Numbered from the stretch's first letter, positions 21,415 through 33,560 are shown. The stretch: 64,000 bases of DNA from Metellina segmentata (GCA_947359465.1 OX375874.1:96171172-96235171), one strand, 5' to 3'. Notes: generated by a model from the sequence alone, not told the origin. Made by a program: numbers and translations.

Positions 21415-23090
21415 GTAATCTTTAAACTTCACTTAGACTTTCACCAAAGTTGATTTACGAGGTGCATTTCGTCAGTTAAATACGAATTGTGAAAAGCTTA
21501 GGAAATATGATTCAGTGGGCTCTTATTTATTTGTGCTTATAATGAAAGCAATTGGCATTACAAATCAAACACCTATATAAAACTGGAGACGTGGTTCCAG
21601 CATGAAGTACTAAGACACAGCTTGTGTTTTTTTTCGATTTTAAATCGATCATATACACCTGGATATCTCTTTATATTTATCTTCAACAGAATAGAATTCC
21701 TCAAGAACTTAAATGGCATTTCTTGAGAAACTAAATATTTTTCCTCGCTGAATAACTGTTTTTCTTAAACGCAAACTGTATATTATTCTTGAATCCGATT
21801 TCAACTTTGAAGCATCCAAATGGCTTTAATTTTTTTTTATATATTTCTAAAAAGTATCCATTTTTATAGAATCTAAATAAAGTTTAAATTTCTAAAATTT
21901 CGAATTTCGCACTTTAAATACGAAACATTTTCTTTGAATCATTTCAAATAGACGAAAATGAATTAAGTGATTATATACACTTAAAGATGTTACGCGAATC
22001 CACTATAAACATTTACGTATAAACCGTTATTGATTAGAAATAAAAGTATTTTAATATTTTCATGGGTAATGAAAAAATTACTAATAATTTTATTAAATTA
22101 TATTCATATGAACGCAACATATCCTGAAATGTTTGAAATTCGCCAACAATTAAACTTCATAGCAGTTCATATCTGTAATTTCCTTAGTGGTGATCTAGGT
22201 AAATCTAATTCATTTGATAACCAATACATTTTGCAGCTAAAACATATCTGGCTTGTTTTTTGGTTTGAATGTTTCATTTATCTACAAAAATTATTAACAA
22301 AGCTAATTTTAACCTTTTATAATAAACACGCATATTCATTTATTCCATTCTATTATTATGTTCTATCCTATCCATTCGTTTTAAAATGTTAAATTCGTTT
22401 AAATATGATACATAATTCGTTTTAATTCGTTCAAGTCTGATTATAAAATTCGGACTGGAACTATTATTGGAATTACTTTGGAACTGGAATTACTTTGAGC
22501 GTCAATATCCTTAAGCTTTTTATTTTCTATTCAAAACTTATTGCATTCAATTTGCCACAAAAACCAAGTATCCAAATTAGGATATGAAAATTAATAAATA
22601 TCCTAATTAATACTCCATGTCCCTACTAAATTTTTGTCACGTTTTCACCTGTATTTGTTTTGAATTTTATTACATTCTTAAATTTTGAGCTGAACTGTAC
22701 TCACAAAACAACATTTGTTAATGGTATAAGGGAACGTAAGAATGTCAATCGTCCTTTTTTTTTATTACAAGCAAAAGCTGATAAAAAATAGGAAAAAATA
22801 ATTTTTATAATAGCACCCGTTGGAAAAATGGAAAACTTGGTTAGCATTTTCTTAACCTTGCAGACATGACACATTGAAAAATGCAATGTATTATCAGTAA
22901 GTAATGCCTACAAAACTGTACACGTGAAGAAAGAAAAACTGAGACGAGAAAACCGCTTTCCAAATAATGTAGCCGTTGTGGCTCAGTGGGCAAACCCACT
23001 GAGCTACAAAAAAGGTTTGATTTGACTATGTTAAAAAAAAAATAAGCCTTTTAGCATGCGATTGAAAGGTTTATTTTAATCTTTCTTTCC
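21415..23090. other. AT-rich DNA, nothing recognised but one hairpin
   Basis: Very AT-rich. A 120-codon plus frame (22030-22392) has the composition expected of AT-rich chance frames, with many Ile, Leu, Phe and Tyr, and no recognisable family. The only distinct structure is the hairpin at 22981-23004. Confidence 0.5.
22981..23004. other. Perfect 10-bp hairpin resembling a tRNA D-arm
   Basis: GCTCAGTGGG and CCCACTGAGC pair perfectly around the loop 'caaa'. The preceding 'agccgttgtggctcagtgggc' resembles the A-box region of tRNA-derived SINEs. It may be a SINE head truncated by fold-back synthesis. Confidence 0.6.
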
Positions 23091-23105
23091 ATCCTTTTTC
23101 CAATG

Positions 23106-23436
23106 GCCGACCAACCGGTATAGTGGTTAAGGTGTTAGTCTCTAGATCGGAAGGTTCCTGGTTCGAATCCGGGTCCGGGCATGGATGTTTGTAAACGTAT
23201 GGTGTAGAGGCGGCTGGTGCACCTTAAATCTGTCGTGGCCGAAAGTCCTCACGTTGGGTTGGCGTGGAAGTTTGGAGAGTGGGGTGCCAGCTCAGGTGTT
23301 GCTTCGTCATCTGACCGTGGTTCAAAATTACGAGGTGTTGTCCTCGGATCTTTCCCTTAAGGGACTGATCCCGGACCGTCGTCAATAGCCCGTTGTGTTG
23401 CTCTAGTACGACGTTAACAAAAAATTACCAATTTTA
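23106..23436 (+). mobile_element. SINE-A, complete reference copy with TSD
   Basis: The head has A box TAGTGGTTAAGG (23121-23132) and B box GGTTCGAATCC (23160-23170). The body runs to 'gtacgacgttaac', followed by a short A-rich tail. It is flanked by the perfect 13-bp repeat CCTTTTTCCAATG (23093-23105 and 23437-23449). The D-arm resembles Asp/Glu/Gly-type tRNAs, but the anticodon region is not conserved enough to assign. This copy sets the orientation and length of the family (about 305-330 bp). Confidence 0.95.
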
Positions 23437-23623
23437 CCTTTTTCCAATGAGCAAACTATTTTGAAGCCAACATTCAAGTATTACTATAAATACCACTCTT
23501 ATTTTGGGAACAGAGGTATAGTAAGTTTTCTACATTCTATCGCGCTATGAATTGCTTGGGTAGGGTAAGCAAGCGCGAGAAATCTTGTCAAGGGAATACC
23601 GTATAATCAAACTATCTTATAAT

Positions 23624-24431
23624 TAGGGCAGCTTTTTTGTTGCAGTAAAAATGGGAAAAAGTTGCATTTATCATTCCCTAAAGTTGCATGTATGGAAATA
23701 AAGTAGCTTTTATTTTTTATACATTAAATTCTAAAATAAATTATTCGTAAAAAATGAAAATAAAATTCAAAATATATTGACAATTCTAGTCGTGTACAAC
23801 AGTATTATAATACATACTGAAATACAGAAGAACGTTGGATGGCCGTTCCTTGGCCAGTAATTTCTGTAACATTGAAAATCTGCGCCAGCCGCAGTCATAT
23901 AATATGCTGTATTTGATAGTAGAAGCGCAAAATCCTTTCGCTCAGCATTCAGAGATTTTAAACCGTCATCTACAAGGCGAGCAACATATTGATGATCGAC
24001 ACTCACCTCGCAAACTCTGCAGTCGATTACGCAAGTTTCCTCTGGATTATCAAGAGTGCCAACCAATGTGTTAAAGTACTTCTTGCCATTTATTTCACTT
24101 TCGTCCCAGAACGAACACCTTCTTACCATGAACTTGTTTCATCCGCAATACTTCGGCGTTCGCAAGATCAGACATACATGATTGAATGGTTGATTCAGAG
24201 ATCAAAAAATTTAATAGTAATTTGATATTAATTAATGTTAAGCTGCATTTTAAAAAGTTGCAGGTGGTTGCATTTATGCAAAAAGTTGCATTTATGCAGA
24301 AAGTTGCATTCATGTTGCAGTAATAACTCACTTACTGTACACCCCATGTAGGAGGAATTTTAGTTTTAGTACTTTACATGCAGCGTAGAACGCGTGAAAA
24401 AAAGTTGCATTGGTTGCAAAAAGTTGCCCTA
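23624..24431 (-). mobile_element. hAT transposon derivative with transposase remnant
   Basis: The ends are TAGGGCAGCTTTTTTG and, reversed, TAGGGCAACTTTTTG. Both flanks carry the perfect 8-bp duplication CTTATAAT (23616-23623 and 24432-24439). Copies of AAGTTGCAT cluster near both ends (about 23660, 23685, 24257, 24280, 24299, 24402, 24420), like the subterminal transposase-binding repeats of hAT elements. The interior carries part of a transposase on the minus strand. At 808 bp it is non-autonomous. Confidence 0.92.
23767..24230 (-). pseudogene. hAT transposase fragment
   Basis: The minus-strand frame from 24129 contains FWDESEINGKKYFNTLVGTL, then VARLVDDGLKSL, then FALLLSNTAYYMTAAG. This matches the early RNase-H-like catalytic region of hAT transposases, where 'DE(T/S)...GR.V.N...G' holds the first catalytic Asp and 'LL.(T/S)DAA.YM' is the next conserved block. 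An upstream segment (about 24230-24100) continues the similarity in another frame (CMSDLANAEVLRM), so there is a frameshift. The C-terminal domain is absent. Confidence 0.75.
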
Positions 24432-25009
24432 CTTATAATCTAGAGATACTTGGATGTTTGCTACTTTAGCGTACAAATGAGGCGTATCGCAACAATAAAG
24501 CCTATATCCACTTTCAGTAATATTCCAGTATTTGCAGAAAAAACTGTTGCAACTAAATTATAAGTGGTAATAGCGAAAAAACTCTGGTGTGAATTATTCT
24601 TACGAACTCATAATATAACCCTCTTTCACATCAACAATTTACCAGTATATGCGTCGAGCTGTGCAACTGTTAAACACCGTTCAACTCATTTTCTACTAAA
24701 ATGGATATAGGCCCTTTTGCAGTGACATGCCTCAAATATGCGATAAAGTATGGATAGGATCAGTAAATATTTATTAGTCGATCAATTGGACATTTCCCGA
24801 CGAAATAAACGAGTAGAATACGAAATAATCGAAAGTAGAATTCTTGCGTGTGGTTATGTGTGATACATATCTTAATATAAACTAGAGTCTAAATTAAGTG
24901 TATACAAATATGCGTCAAAAGTAAAGGACAAGTATTTTTAAGCGTATCAATAGAAGCCTTATATTATTGTTTTATTTTTACATATGACCATATAGCTATT
25001 GGAATTCAA

Positions 25010-25190
25010 TCCATATACTGTGGAATGGTCGGAAGCGATGGCCATTTGTGAAGGAGCACACAATGGGCGGCCATCATTGTTCCCAACATAGGACAGCACA
25101 ATTTATATCCATGCCCTGAACCTGGATTCGAACCGAGAACCTTCCGATCCAGAGATTAGCACCTTAACCTCTAGACCGGTTGGTCGACGA
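25010..25190 (-). mobile_element. SINE-A2 copy (same head, different body)
   Basis: The right end is the SINE-A-type head reversed (ggattcgaaccgagaacc over the B box, then 'ctctagaccggttggtcg'). The body is different: 'gcacaatttatatccatgccctg', 'gggcggccatcattgttcccaacataggacagc'. The same body recurs at 59605-59780 on the plus strand. The head is therefore shared by two SINE bodies. A 24-bp direct repeat (attattaatgcattcgttaa) follows at 25192-25240. Confidence 0.7.
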
Positions 25191-25591
25191 TACATTATTA
25201 ATGCATTCGTTAATTGCATTATTAATGCATTCGTTAAGAAATTGATGAAAACAGAAATATTTACTAAAGCCCGCTGAACAAAATTGACTGCCTGGACATC
25301 AATACTTATCACTTCCACGAATTTAGAGTGAACTCTAAAGTATAAAATCTTACAGAAGTTGCATTGAATAAAAAAAATTTCTACTTACAAATTCATTTTC
25401 ATTCCGAATTTGAAATTTTGGTTTAAAATTTTGATTAATTTGTGCTTTTTTTTAAAAACAAAATTTAGTGTTTCAGTACAATTGTCTTGCTTTGAAATTG
25501 AGTGATATGCTCACCAAAAAGGGTGTTAATTTAATTTATAAGAAACAAGTGTGTGAGTTAAAATATTGACAATACATAAATTAATGAGTTA

Positions 25592-26069
25592 TGGTGGCTC
25601 CACACCAACGGCGACAGCAACAAAGACAGGCAACATTTTGTTGCTTGTCTCTGTCGCTGTTAAAAAGCCTTCACACTGCGAGCGACAAGAATTTATTTGC
25701 GCATGCGCATAATCTTTCTCGAAAGCCAAATATTTATTTGATTATTTCTTCTTCTTGCAAGATGGCTGACAGATCACGTCTGCACTTAACAAAACTCCTT
25801 TTTTCACTGTAATAGTTCGCTGAAACCAAAGCTATAGAGAAAGCTTAGCTAGAACGTCAACAAAAACAAAAACGCTGGTAGCGGGAGTCACAATCTTTAT
25901 TCTGATTGGCTTTTGGCATGGCGACAGAGACAAAAGTTGAACTTCTTCCAAGACTTGAAAGCGCAGCGACAGAGACAAACCGGAAGAAACAAAATTTGTT
26001 TGTAATACGCATGCGCAATAGCGAAGAAACATGTATTTTGTCGCTGTCGCCGTTGGTGTGAAGCCACCA
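25592..26069. mobile_element. PIF/Harbinger-type MITE
   Basis: Terminal inverted repeats of about 35 bp begin TGGTGGCTYCACACCAACGG, with TTA directly repeated at both flanks (25589-25591 and 26070-26072). A 3-bp TWA duplication is characteristic of PIF/Harbinger. The interior has no transposase and contains more inverted similarity (GCGACAGAGACAAA motifs on both arms). At 478 bp it is a non-autonomous MITE. Confidence 0.85.
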
Positions 26070-26074
26070 TTAGA

Positions 26075-27510
26075 ACCTATCACTTTTTGCTGATTTATCA
26101 AAATTTTATGACGTATTATGTAATAACTTCCGTAAAACATAATATTTTTGAATCTAACATTATGTAGAGTTTTTAGCAAAACAAAGGTCTTAAGACTAGT
26201 GTTTATTGTTTTCAAAAGCACGTAGGTAAATTGGCACTGTCAATTGAAATATTAAAATGCTGCACAAATATTATAAGAAAAAAAATTACAAATATTTTAA
26301 CACTGTAGAATAACAGAAACATTATCAATATAAATATCTAACTCAAAAAATTCTCTAACTTTAAATGTTCAGTGAAAATATTTTTTTTCGGACTGTAATG
26401 AAATTTTAAAAAGTTAACTTCCAATAAGTAGTAGTAACATCCAAATTATAAATTAAATACGGTTAACTAAATATATGATAAATATGATGAAACATCTAAT
26501 ACACTAAAATATTACATTTGATTACGTGAAAAGAAACGTTGACACAAGTGAATTTTAATTGCGTATGAGGGACAAAAAGTTATTTTCTAGGTTTCAGTCG
26601 TAATATAATACTCATTTCTAACTAATTATTAGCTAAAAATATAAATATTTCCATTTAATCTAATTCATACAGAAAAATAGCCACTATTAAAAAATCTATA
26701 TACAATTTTAATCAATAGGAAAACAAATATTCTTTGTAGTATTATTTTTCCTCCGCAATGAAAAGTGTTTTAATTTTATATTCACTAATAAAAGAACTAA
26801 TGCAATACTACCTGTGAATACAAAACCATTATAGTGAAAAAGTTAAAATAATGTATAAGCCATTATAGGAGCAAATTGGGGAATAACAATCAGCCCCTAC
26901 AAAATCCGTGATCAAATAGATAAGTTACTTCTTTATTAAGTACCTCACGTAAAGGAAAATCTCATTCAAAATGAATAATTGAATAAGAATATGATCGTGC
27001 GTAAGAATTTCAGTGCAGAAAACATCGATTATTTGTACAGCAGACGATTCACAAAAGAAACGGTGGGATTGATTTTTCTATTGAATTCTAGAAACCTTTG
27101 TATTAATGCATTATCAATAGCTGCTTTTTAGCTTGTGTCAAATACCCTCGCACAATAGATGATCAATTGCATTTCAGCCATTTTTAAATTAAGGCTATTG
27201 ATATTTTAAAATGCATGCGATAATACCAATATGACAAAATAGATTCGTTCACGAACAGTTATTTTTAGAATAACTTCAGTTTACAGTCTAAACTCCAAGA
27301 TTTCAATTTGTAACTTAATTTTTTCATGTATAATGTGTGTGAAATGTATCTCCATCTTCATATTCCGAAAATATTGCATATAAGTGCATCTAGAAGAACA
27401 ATTAGCCCATGATGATTTACAACCAAATATTATCTGAAATAAGTTCGCCTTTTTCAACAGAGTTCTTAATGTGCTATGGTCAATTATAAATTTCCAAATA
27501 TATATAGTTG
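26075..27510. other. AT-rich DNA, nothing recognised
   Basis: Strongly AT-rich, with no recognisable frame, repeat family or structure shared with the rest of the window. Confidence 0.5.
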
Positions 27511-27514
27511 AGGG

Positions 27515-28000
27515 TGGTTTTGTGGTTGGGTGGTTTTATGGCGTAAGGGTCATACCTGTCCAAGTTGGGCCAAACAGAAGACAGACTGCGTCAAGTAATG
27601 GACATACACACGAGGGAAGTTTTACTGACACGGAAGAAATATCTCTTCTCTAATATTATAAAAAGAAGTATTTGTTTGTCTGTTTAGGGCCGCAAAATCC
27701 TGACGATTCTATGGCACTTACAGCAATGAGATTTGGGCACACAGGTAGTCCGAATTATTTGCAATTTTTGAGCCGCTGCTAATTTTAAAATTCAATCTAG
27801 AAGATTTAAAATGAATTTAATAGCTTTATTCTCCATCGGTTTTTCAAACGCGGATAACTTTTTCCACCCGTGTGACTTTGTAGTCAGGGTTTGGAATCAT
27901 GCCAAGTTATTTTCATTCGCAGACCGCGTATAAATTATTTTTTTTCATTTCCGCTTTGATTTTGCGCGGACGAATAAATTTCCAACCAGACGATAAAGGC
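27515..28000. mobile_element. SINE-B fragment followed by Helitron 5' part
   Basis: 27515-27640 has the SINE-B body (ggtggttttatggcgtaagggtcatac, cgtcaagtaatggacatacac). From about 27642 the sequence is the 5' end of the first Helitron family: 'tctctaatattataaaaagaag', then 'cagcaatgagatttgggcacacaggtagtccgaat', as in the copies at 58838 and 42913. The Helitron is cut at about 28000, where the Tc1 element begins. Its 3' end is not found beyond the Tc1. Confidence 0.75.
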
Positions 28001-29273
28001 GTTGAACTTCGTTCTCCTTGGAGTATAAAACAGGTAAGCAGAGCTTGTTTGAGTGTACTTAATCTTTTGCAAAGGAAACGCTGAGGTAGATATGCTGTTA
28101 CGCCGCCATCGAAGACAATATGAGCAGCTGTCAGAGTTCGAGAGGGGAAGAATCATCAGGGTGATGGAAGCTGGGTGGTCAGCTAGGCGAGTAGCTCGTC
28201 AAGTAGGCCGTTCTGATTTTACTGTGAGGAGGTGTTGGAACCAGTGGACAGGAGAGACGTTATTTACACGGCGACCAGGCTCAGGACGCCCTCGACAGAC
28301 CAGTCGTCGAGAAGACCGTCACATCATACGAAACGCACGCGTAGAGCCAATTGCCTCATTGGCCGCTATCCAGACACAGGCAGCACCTTCACTACGGGCC
28401 CCTGTGTCTTCCCGAACCATCGCAAGGATTCTGGCTGAAGGACATCAGGTATCGCGGCGCCCATTACGTGTGCTGCCAATGACACCTACCCACCGGCGCA
28501 TCCGTTTGGAGTGGTGTTGCGCACGACAGGATTGGACTGCAACGGAATGGAACCAGGCCGTCTTCAGCGACGAATCAAGATTCAATTAGAGCAGTGATGA
28601 CAATCGTGTTCGTGTGTGGAGGCCCCGTGGTGAACGCCTCAATCCTGCCTTCGCTTTACAGCGACACACCGCTCCCACAGCTGGTGTGATGGTATGGGGT
28701 GCCATTGCTAACGATACACGGTCACCCCTAATATTGATCCATGGCACAATGACAGCCCAGCGGTACGTCCATGACATCCTTCAGCCACATGTGATGCCAC
28801 TCATGGCAGGGCTCCCAGGAGGGAGCCATTTTTCAACAAGACAATGCTCGGCCACACACAGCAAGGATGTCACAAGACTGCCTCCGCCACATTACCAACC
28901 TTCCCTGGCCTGCTCGATCCCTAGATTTGTCACCAATCGAGCATTTCTGGGATCATTTGGGACGGCAAGTTGGACACCGAGTTTGGTCGGAACTAGAGGC
29001 GCGTTTACAGCAACTGTGGAACGAGATGTCTCAGGACATCATACGGAACTTGTATGCCTCAATGCCCGCTCGTATCGCATCGTGCATTCGCGCTAGAGGG
29101 GGTCCAACAGAGTACTAAAACTTCCGTTCATTTGTACTTTTTTCTGCAACAAATGATCCTTTTTCTTTGATTTTCTAATCACTTACTTATATCAAAGTAG
29201 TACTTACATGTGTAACATTTCGTTTCATTTTGACGACTTTTTCTTGGTGCGCAAATTGTTGTGGCAATGAGTG
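28000..29273 (+). mobile_element. Tc1-like transposon, nearly full length, 5' end missing
   Basis: The 3' end is '...ttggtgcgcaaattgttgtggcaatgagtg' followed by TA (29274-29275). The matching inverted repeat (cactcattgccacaac) is not found upstream, where Helitron sequence takes over, so the left terminus is lost. The transposase reading frame is nearly complete but disabled (separate entry). Confidence 0.85.
28092..29118 (+). pseudogene. Tc1-like transposase pseudogene
   Basis: I chose the ATG at 28092. Residues 11-52 form the helix-turn-helix (QLSEFERGRIIRVMEAGWSA...), followed by a GRPR linker motif at about 65-68 and a second helical domain. FSDESRF carries the first catalytic Asp (about residue 160). 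An in-frame TAG at 28587-28589 follows directly. Reading continues through WRPRGERLNP and GVMVWGAI. A +1 shift near 28820-28827 precedes QQDNARPH (second Asp, codon 28840-28842). SLDLSPIEHFWD carries the Glu (codon 28939-28941), and the end is ARGGPTEY. One stop and one frameshift in an otherwise well preserved gene point to fairly recent death. Confidence 0.92.
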
Positions 29274-29589
29274 TATATTTATAAGTGTCTTAAAGACGCC
29301 ATCCTATAAATTAAAAACAATTCATGTTCATTCGCCTAGGACCATACCTGTTTTGGACTGATGGATGAATTTCCGATTTTTTATTCGTTTTTGTATGTAC
29401 TATCTACTATTAACCTTAATCTAAAAAATAATGCACCAGATTTTACTACACTCGGAACTACATTTTTAAGGAATGAAACCTTAGTGCATTGGAAAATAAA
29501 CGCCCTCGAATGCGAACAGGAACAAACTACATAATTATAAGCTTAATGGTGGTTAAAAGTATTCTTTATAATTAAGTAAACGCTGTAAA

Positions 29590-30140
29590 CATTTACTTAT
29601 AAATATGCATTCTTTCCTAATAACACGTCTTTAATGGATTCGCCGCATCTTCTTTCAAGAAAATTTCGACGATTATACGTTTCACGCATTGCAGACCTTA
29701 TCTCCAAACTCACCACTGATAATAGACGCGCTTTACTTAATCCTCGAACCACAGGTTTACTCAGCACCGCATCACAGGAGAGGGCCGGAATAATTAAACA
29801 GGAGATAAGAATGGGGGAGGAATTCGGGAGACCAAAAAAGCAGATCATTGATCGCAGCTTCTCCACAAAATCATTAAAGACCGCGATAAAAATGTCCGGT
29901 TCATTAAACAAGTTGGAACCTGTGTTTACCGTGGTGCTAATCAATTATATCCCGAGCGCATAAAAGATCCCGCCAATAACCTGTCAGATGGGGTGCATTT
30001 TAATTGGTCACGGTTATGCAGAAAGTTCCAGAAGGGAAGGATAGCGCACAAGAGAAACTTTTGAGGACCACGTCGAGGTGGTGCATTTTCTTCGCAGGGG
30101 ACATAAAGACATAGAGAAGCATCTGTGAAGTTTGGGTCTT
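29590..30140. other. Unique GC-richer island
   Basis: Non-repetitive and GC-richer than its flanks, with open frames on both strands over the same bases (109 codons plus, 29634-29963; 115 codons minus, 29944-29597). No known motif and no clear splice sites. Homeodomain-like AATTA sites are present but common in AT-rich DNA. Conserved non-coding DNA is as plausible as an exon. Confidence 0.35.
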
Positions 30141-31635
30141 TGGTTGAGAATTATCTACGTTTTTGTATTCCCGTCTCATTTTCTTAAATATTTAATCAAT
30201 TTCAAACTTCATTTTTTGTCGGGGCAGTGCAGTGAAAACATGTTTTAATGTTTTCCGGTTTGATAAATTAATCTAAAAATTGCTTAAAACTGATAATAGA
30301 TTGCTTTGAATTCGATGGGTATTGGAGGGTATCACACTTCAAACGGAAGTTTGGAACAAATCGTATTTTGTTACTTCTAATTTTTTCGATTGCATTAGTC
30401 TATTTTTTTAATGTTATTTCTCTGTAGTCCCATGCATTAAAAGTTATAGAATTTTCGGTAAACAGACAGAAACCGAATATTATACTTCCTTTACACTAAT
30501 ACTCTTGCATGATGCACATCGGGGTTACGGTAAAATGTAGCTTATTGCCATTTTGTCAACGTTTGGCGTTTAATCTAAATATACTTCAACAGTCATGTAT
30601 CATTTCGGAATCTATTATTTGGAGATCTAAATGGCGAAGTGATGAAATCGTAATCGGGAAAAAGGAAAAGTGACGTCTAGTTCGGAATACATACAGGGAA
30701 TAAGTTCTGTCGCTAGGACAATATCGGTCAGACATTTAGCTTGTCAGAAAGACTCATGACAAACTGAGTCCACTCTGCCCAGCGGCTAAGCATAAAAGGG
30801 AAAATCGCAATAAACAAACACGGTAAAAAAAAATTTTAATCCCGGTTTTTTATTGAGTTTCAAATATATACAACGAAAACAAGAAATAATATAAAACATT
30901 TCAGATCTATACATTGTTTTCAATAGCAATCTACATTCAGCTCGTGTGGTTAGTTTGCTACGTTCTCTTGCATTTTTGTTCTTGGTTCAATTCCAAATTC
31001 GGTGTGTATCTATTGGATATTTAACACAACAGGTGGTTTCGACCAGATATCTCGTATATTGTGATAAAACGTGATTAAACTCAAGATTCAAAATTGTTAT
31101 TCAAAATATTTCCAAATGATCAAAATTAATAATCAAAACATTTTCAAAATATCTCAAATGCATCTTCAGTAATACGAACTTCACAAAATACACTTAAACT
31201 CAACACAAGTATTACACCCAAGCAAATGAAGTAAATGAAACATTTGGAAAAATTTTCAGCCGTACTATTGATTACAAACCAAATCTTTTTGACTACGAAA
31301 GACACAAGGAGATATTAAAAAAAAACTAATTTTTATTTATCTTTGCAAACTAAAAAAAAAAATCAATCAAAAAAGCAAAATTTTTAATTCAAGCGGGAGA
31401 CAAAATTCCAGCAATATTCTAATGAAATATCTGACTTCCTCCAAAACATATCTTTCCAAATTATTATTTGGAAAGAAATGTTTAAATTATTATTAATTTC
31501 CTTCTCTTTCCAAAAATTTTAATCATATTTGGCAAACCAACTATATCCCAGACAGTTAGAAAACAACTATCATTTCAATTCACAAATCAAACAAACCTAA
31601 AGAAACTAATCATACCGACCCCCTTTTTTTTTCCC
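30140..31635. other. AT-rich DNA, nothing recognised
   Basis: AT-rich, without repeats shared with the rest of the window or recognisable coding sequence. Confidence 0.5.
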
Positions 31636-31639
31636 CTGC

Positions 31640-33560
31640 ATAAATCGTCGAAAACATGCAACTACAACGGCTAATAGAAAACACAATCCTTAAAGAACCA
31701 CCTGAAATGCCCATCTTGGATTCGTACTCTTTACAGTTGGACATTTTGAAGTTTATAGAGAAATTCAGAAAGCAATTGATAAACGAGAATTTGATAGAAA
31801 TATAATTGGATATTCACGCAGTATGATTATTTTGAAATAGAGGGTCTCATGGAAAAATGTCTGAAAAATAACGGCTAAGGTCGAGAAGCTTAAAGAATCT
31901 ACAATTTTCTTAAAGATAGATTTTCTTCACGACTTAGAGATTCCTATTTCCAAAGCTATCATCATGAAAAAGTTTAGTGCAAGGTGATTTCTATCATCAT
32001 TTGTATTTACGATGCATATGCGATATTTGCGACGCAGATTTAGTATATGAAACGTACTAAAAATTATCCTTTGTGTAGATGACATTTTTACTGTTTGTGC
32101 CGGATTCAATCTGAAAAATATTTATTAAACTATAAAATCCAAAACAGAATTTCGACCTGGTGAAATTATTGGAAACAAGGAAATCCATTCGGACAAATGT
32201 CATTCTGTCAACTTTTCCTACAAAAGAGATGACAAATTATTCCTTAACAATTGGAGAAAAACAACTCTTGGGCAAATGAACTGAAATTTATTGGTGTAAT
32301 ATTCTTCAAAACAAGAAAATTCGAAACACTTCAACTACATTCATACCAAAGCCTACAAAATAATTAACTCATTAAAAGCGCTTTCCAACAATCGTTATGT
32401 GGCAAGATTCAAACTACTCCATCAATTTACTCAATCTTGCGTTCGAAGCATTTTTGACTACCGGATGCATCATAACGTATTACGCCAGCGGTTAGAAGCA
32501 AAATTTTAGAAGTGCCTTACAATTCAGCTTTAAGAATCGCTTTTCGCTTACCAAGATGTACTCAAAATATACTCTCGGGAAAATACCAAACGAATCAAGC
32601 AAATCAAAAAGAATAACTAGATTGGATACCAACTTTTAGATCCGTCATATCAACATAAATGAAATTTCTTCTCTTAATAGCGTCATTGAAAAATTCAAAA
32701 GCAAACTAACGGAAGATCAAAATGATCCCAATTTTCAACACAGCGGAAACTTTAAAAAATCTTGACATCATCCCCGATATTATGGAATTTATCATTCCAA
32801 CTAATCTGGAAAATCGTAATATCCAGTTCAAGATCTTAGATTGCGTTTTAAAATAAAAATCTATTTCCAGAAATGATTAATCCATTATTTCAAGATTTCA
32901 GAAACAACGTTAAATGATTAATATACAGTCACCGCAGATGCTTCAAAAAATATGTTTCTTTCACTTTGATTGCTGGTTGGTAGGAAGAAAGTTCTATTTG
33001 CTTCAGAAATAATCATTAATGCCATTTTTACTGCAGAAGCCTTAGCAATTTGCCAAGCAGTAGACGACTTTATAGTTCCAAATAGAAAATACACTGTTTT
33101 CTCCGACAGCTAAATCTGTTCTAACACAGCGCGCCGTCCAACATTGACATAAACTCTCCCAAAGTAATTCTACTTTTAAGATACAAATTGCTTAAATCAC
33201 ATTTAAAATCAACTAACACCACACTATTTTGGATCATCTCAGCGGATATATCTCCAGATATAACAAGAGCAATTAAAATCGATTTGAAACTTTCGGAACA
33301 ATGAATTACAAGCAGATACCAATTTGCCTTATGGGAAAGAAATACTTCCGATTTACAAAATACTTTTAAGTGGTCAAACAGACGAAAAGATATCTTATAA
33401 TTGATGCAGAAATTAAAATCTTAATCACAACCTCTTTTTTCCGATTCAATCTCGAAGAATCAGCGGAATGCTCTAATTTAAAATTATAGCTCAAACAGAA
33501 AGACGTAGTTAGCTGAAAATAGTTACATTGACCTAGAAATTCCAGACAGAGTAAGCAGAG
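31640..33560 (+). pseudogene. Decayed I/Jockey-like LINE, RT and RNase H
   Basis: Fragments in all three plus frames follow the order of a non-LTR retrotransposon ORF2. They are a degraded fingers/palm region (31640-31960), a VQGD remnant of the PQGS motif (about 31985), CVDD at 32072-32083 for the reverse-transcriptase YVDD box, and then ELKFIGV (about 32280). Thumb/connection sequence follows with YNSALRIAFRLPRCT (about 32520). An RNase H-like domain has EALAICQAVDDF (about 33035) and a degraded active-site TVFSDS (about 33095). Stops and frameshifts are numerous, so the copy is old. No 5' end, poly-A tail or target duplication was found. No endonuclease domain was seen. Confidence 0.8.

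Noticed and set aside
22030..22392. 120-codon ORF as a membrane protein
   Set aside because: Hydrophobic composition is expected from AT-rich codons, and no family was recognised.
23106..23180. Functional tRNA genes at B-box sites
   Set aside because: The tRNA-like heads continue into SINE bodies with TSDs, and their acceptor and anticodon arms do not fold well.
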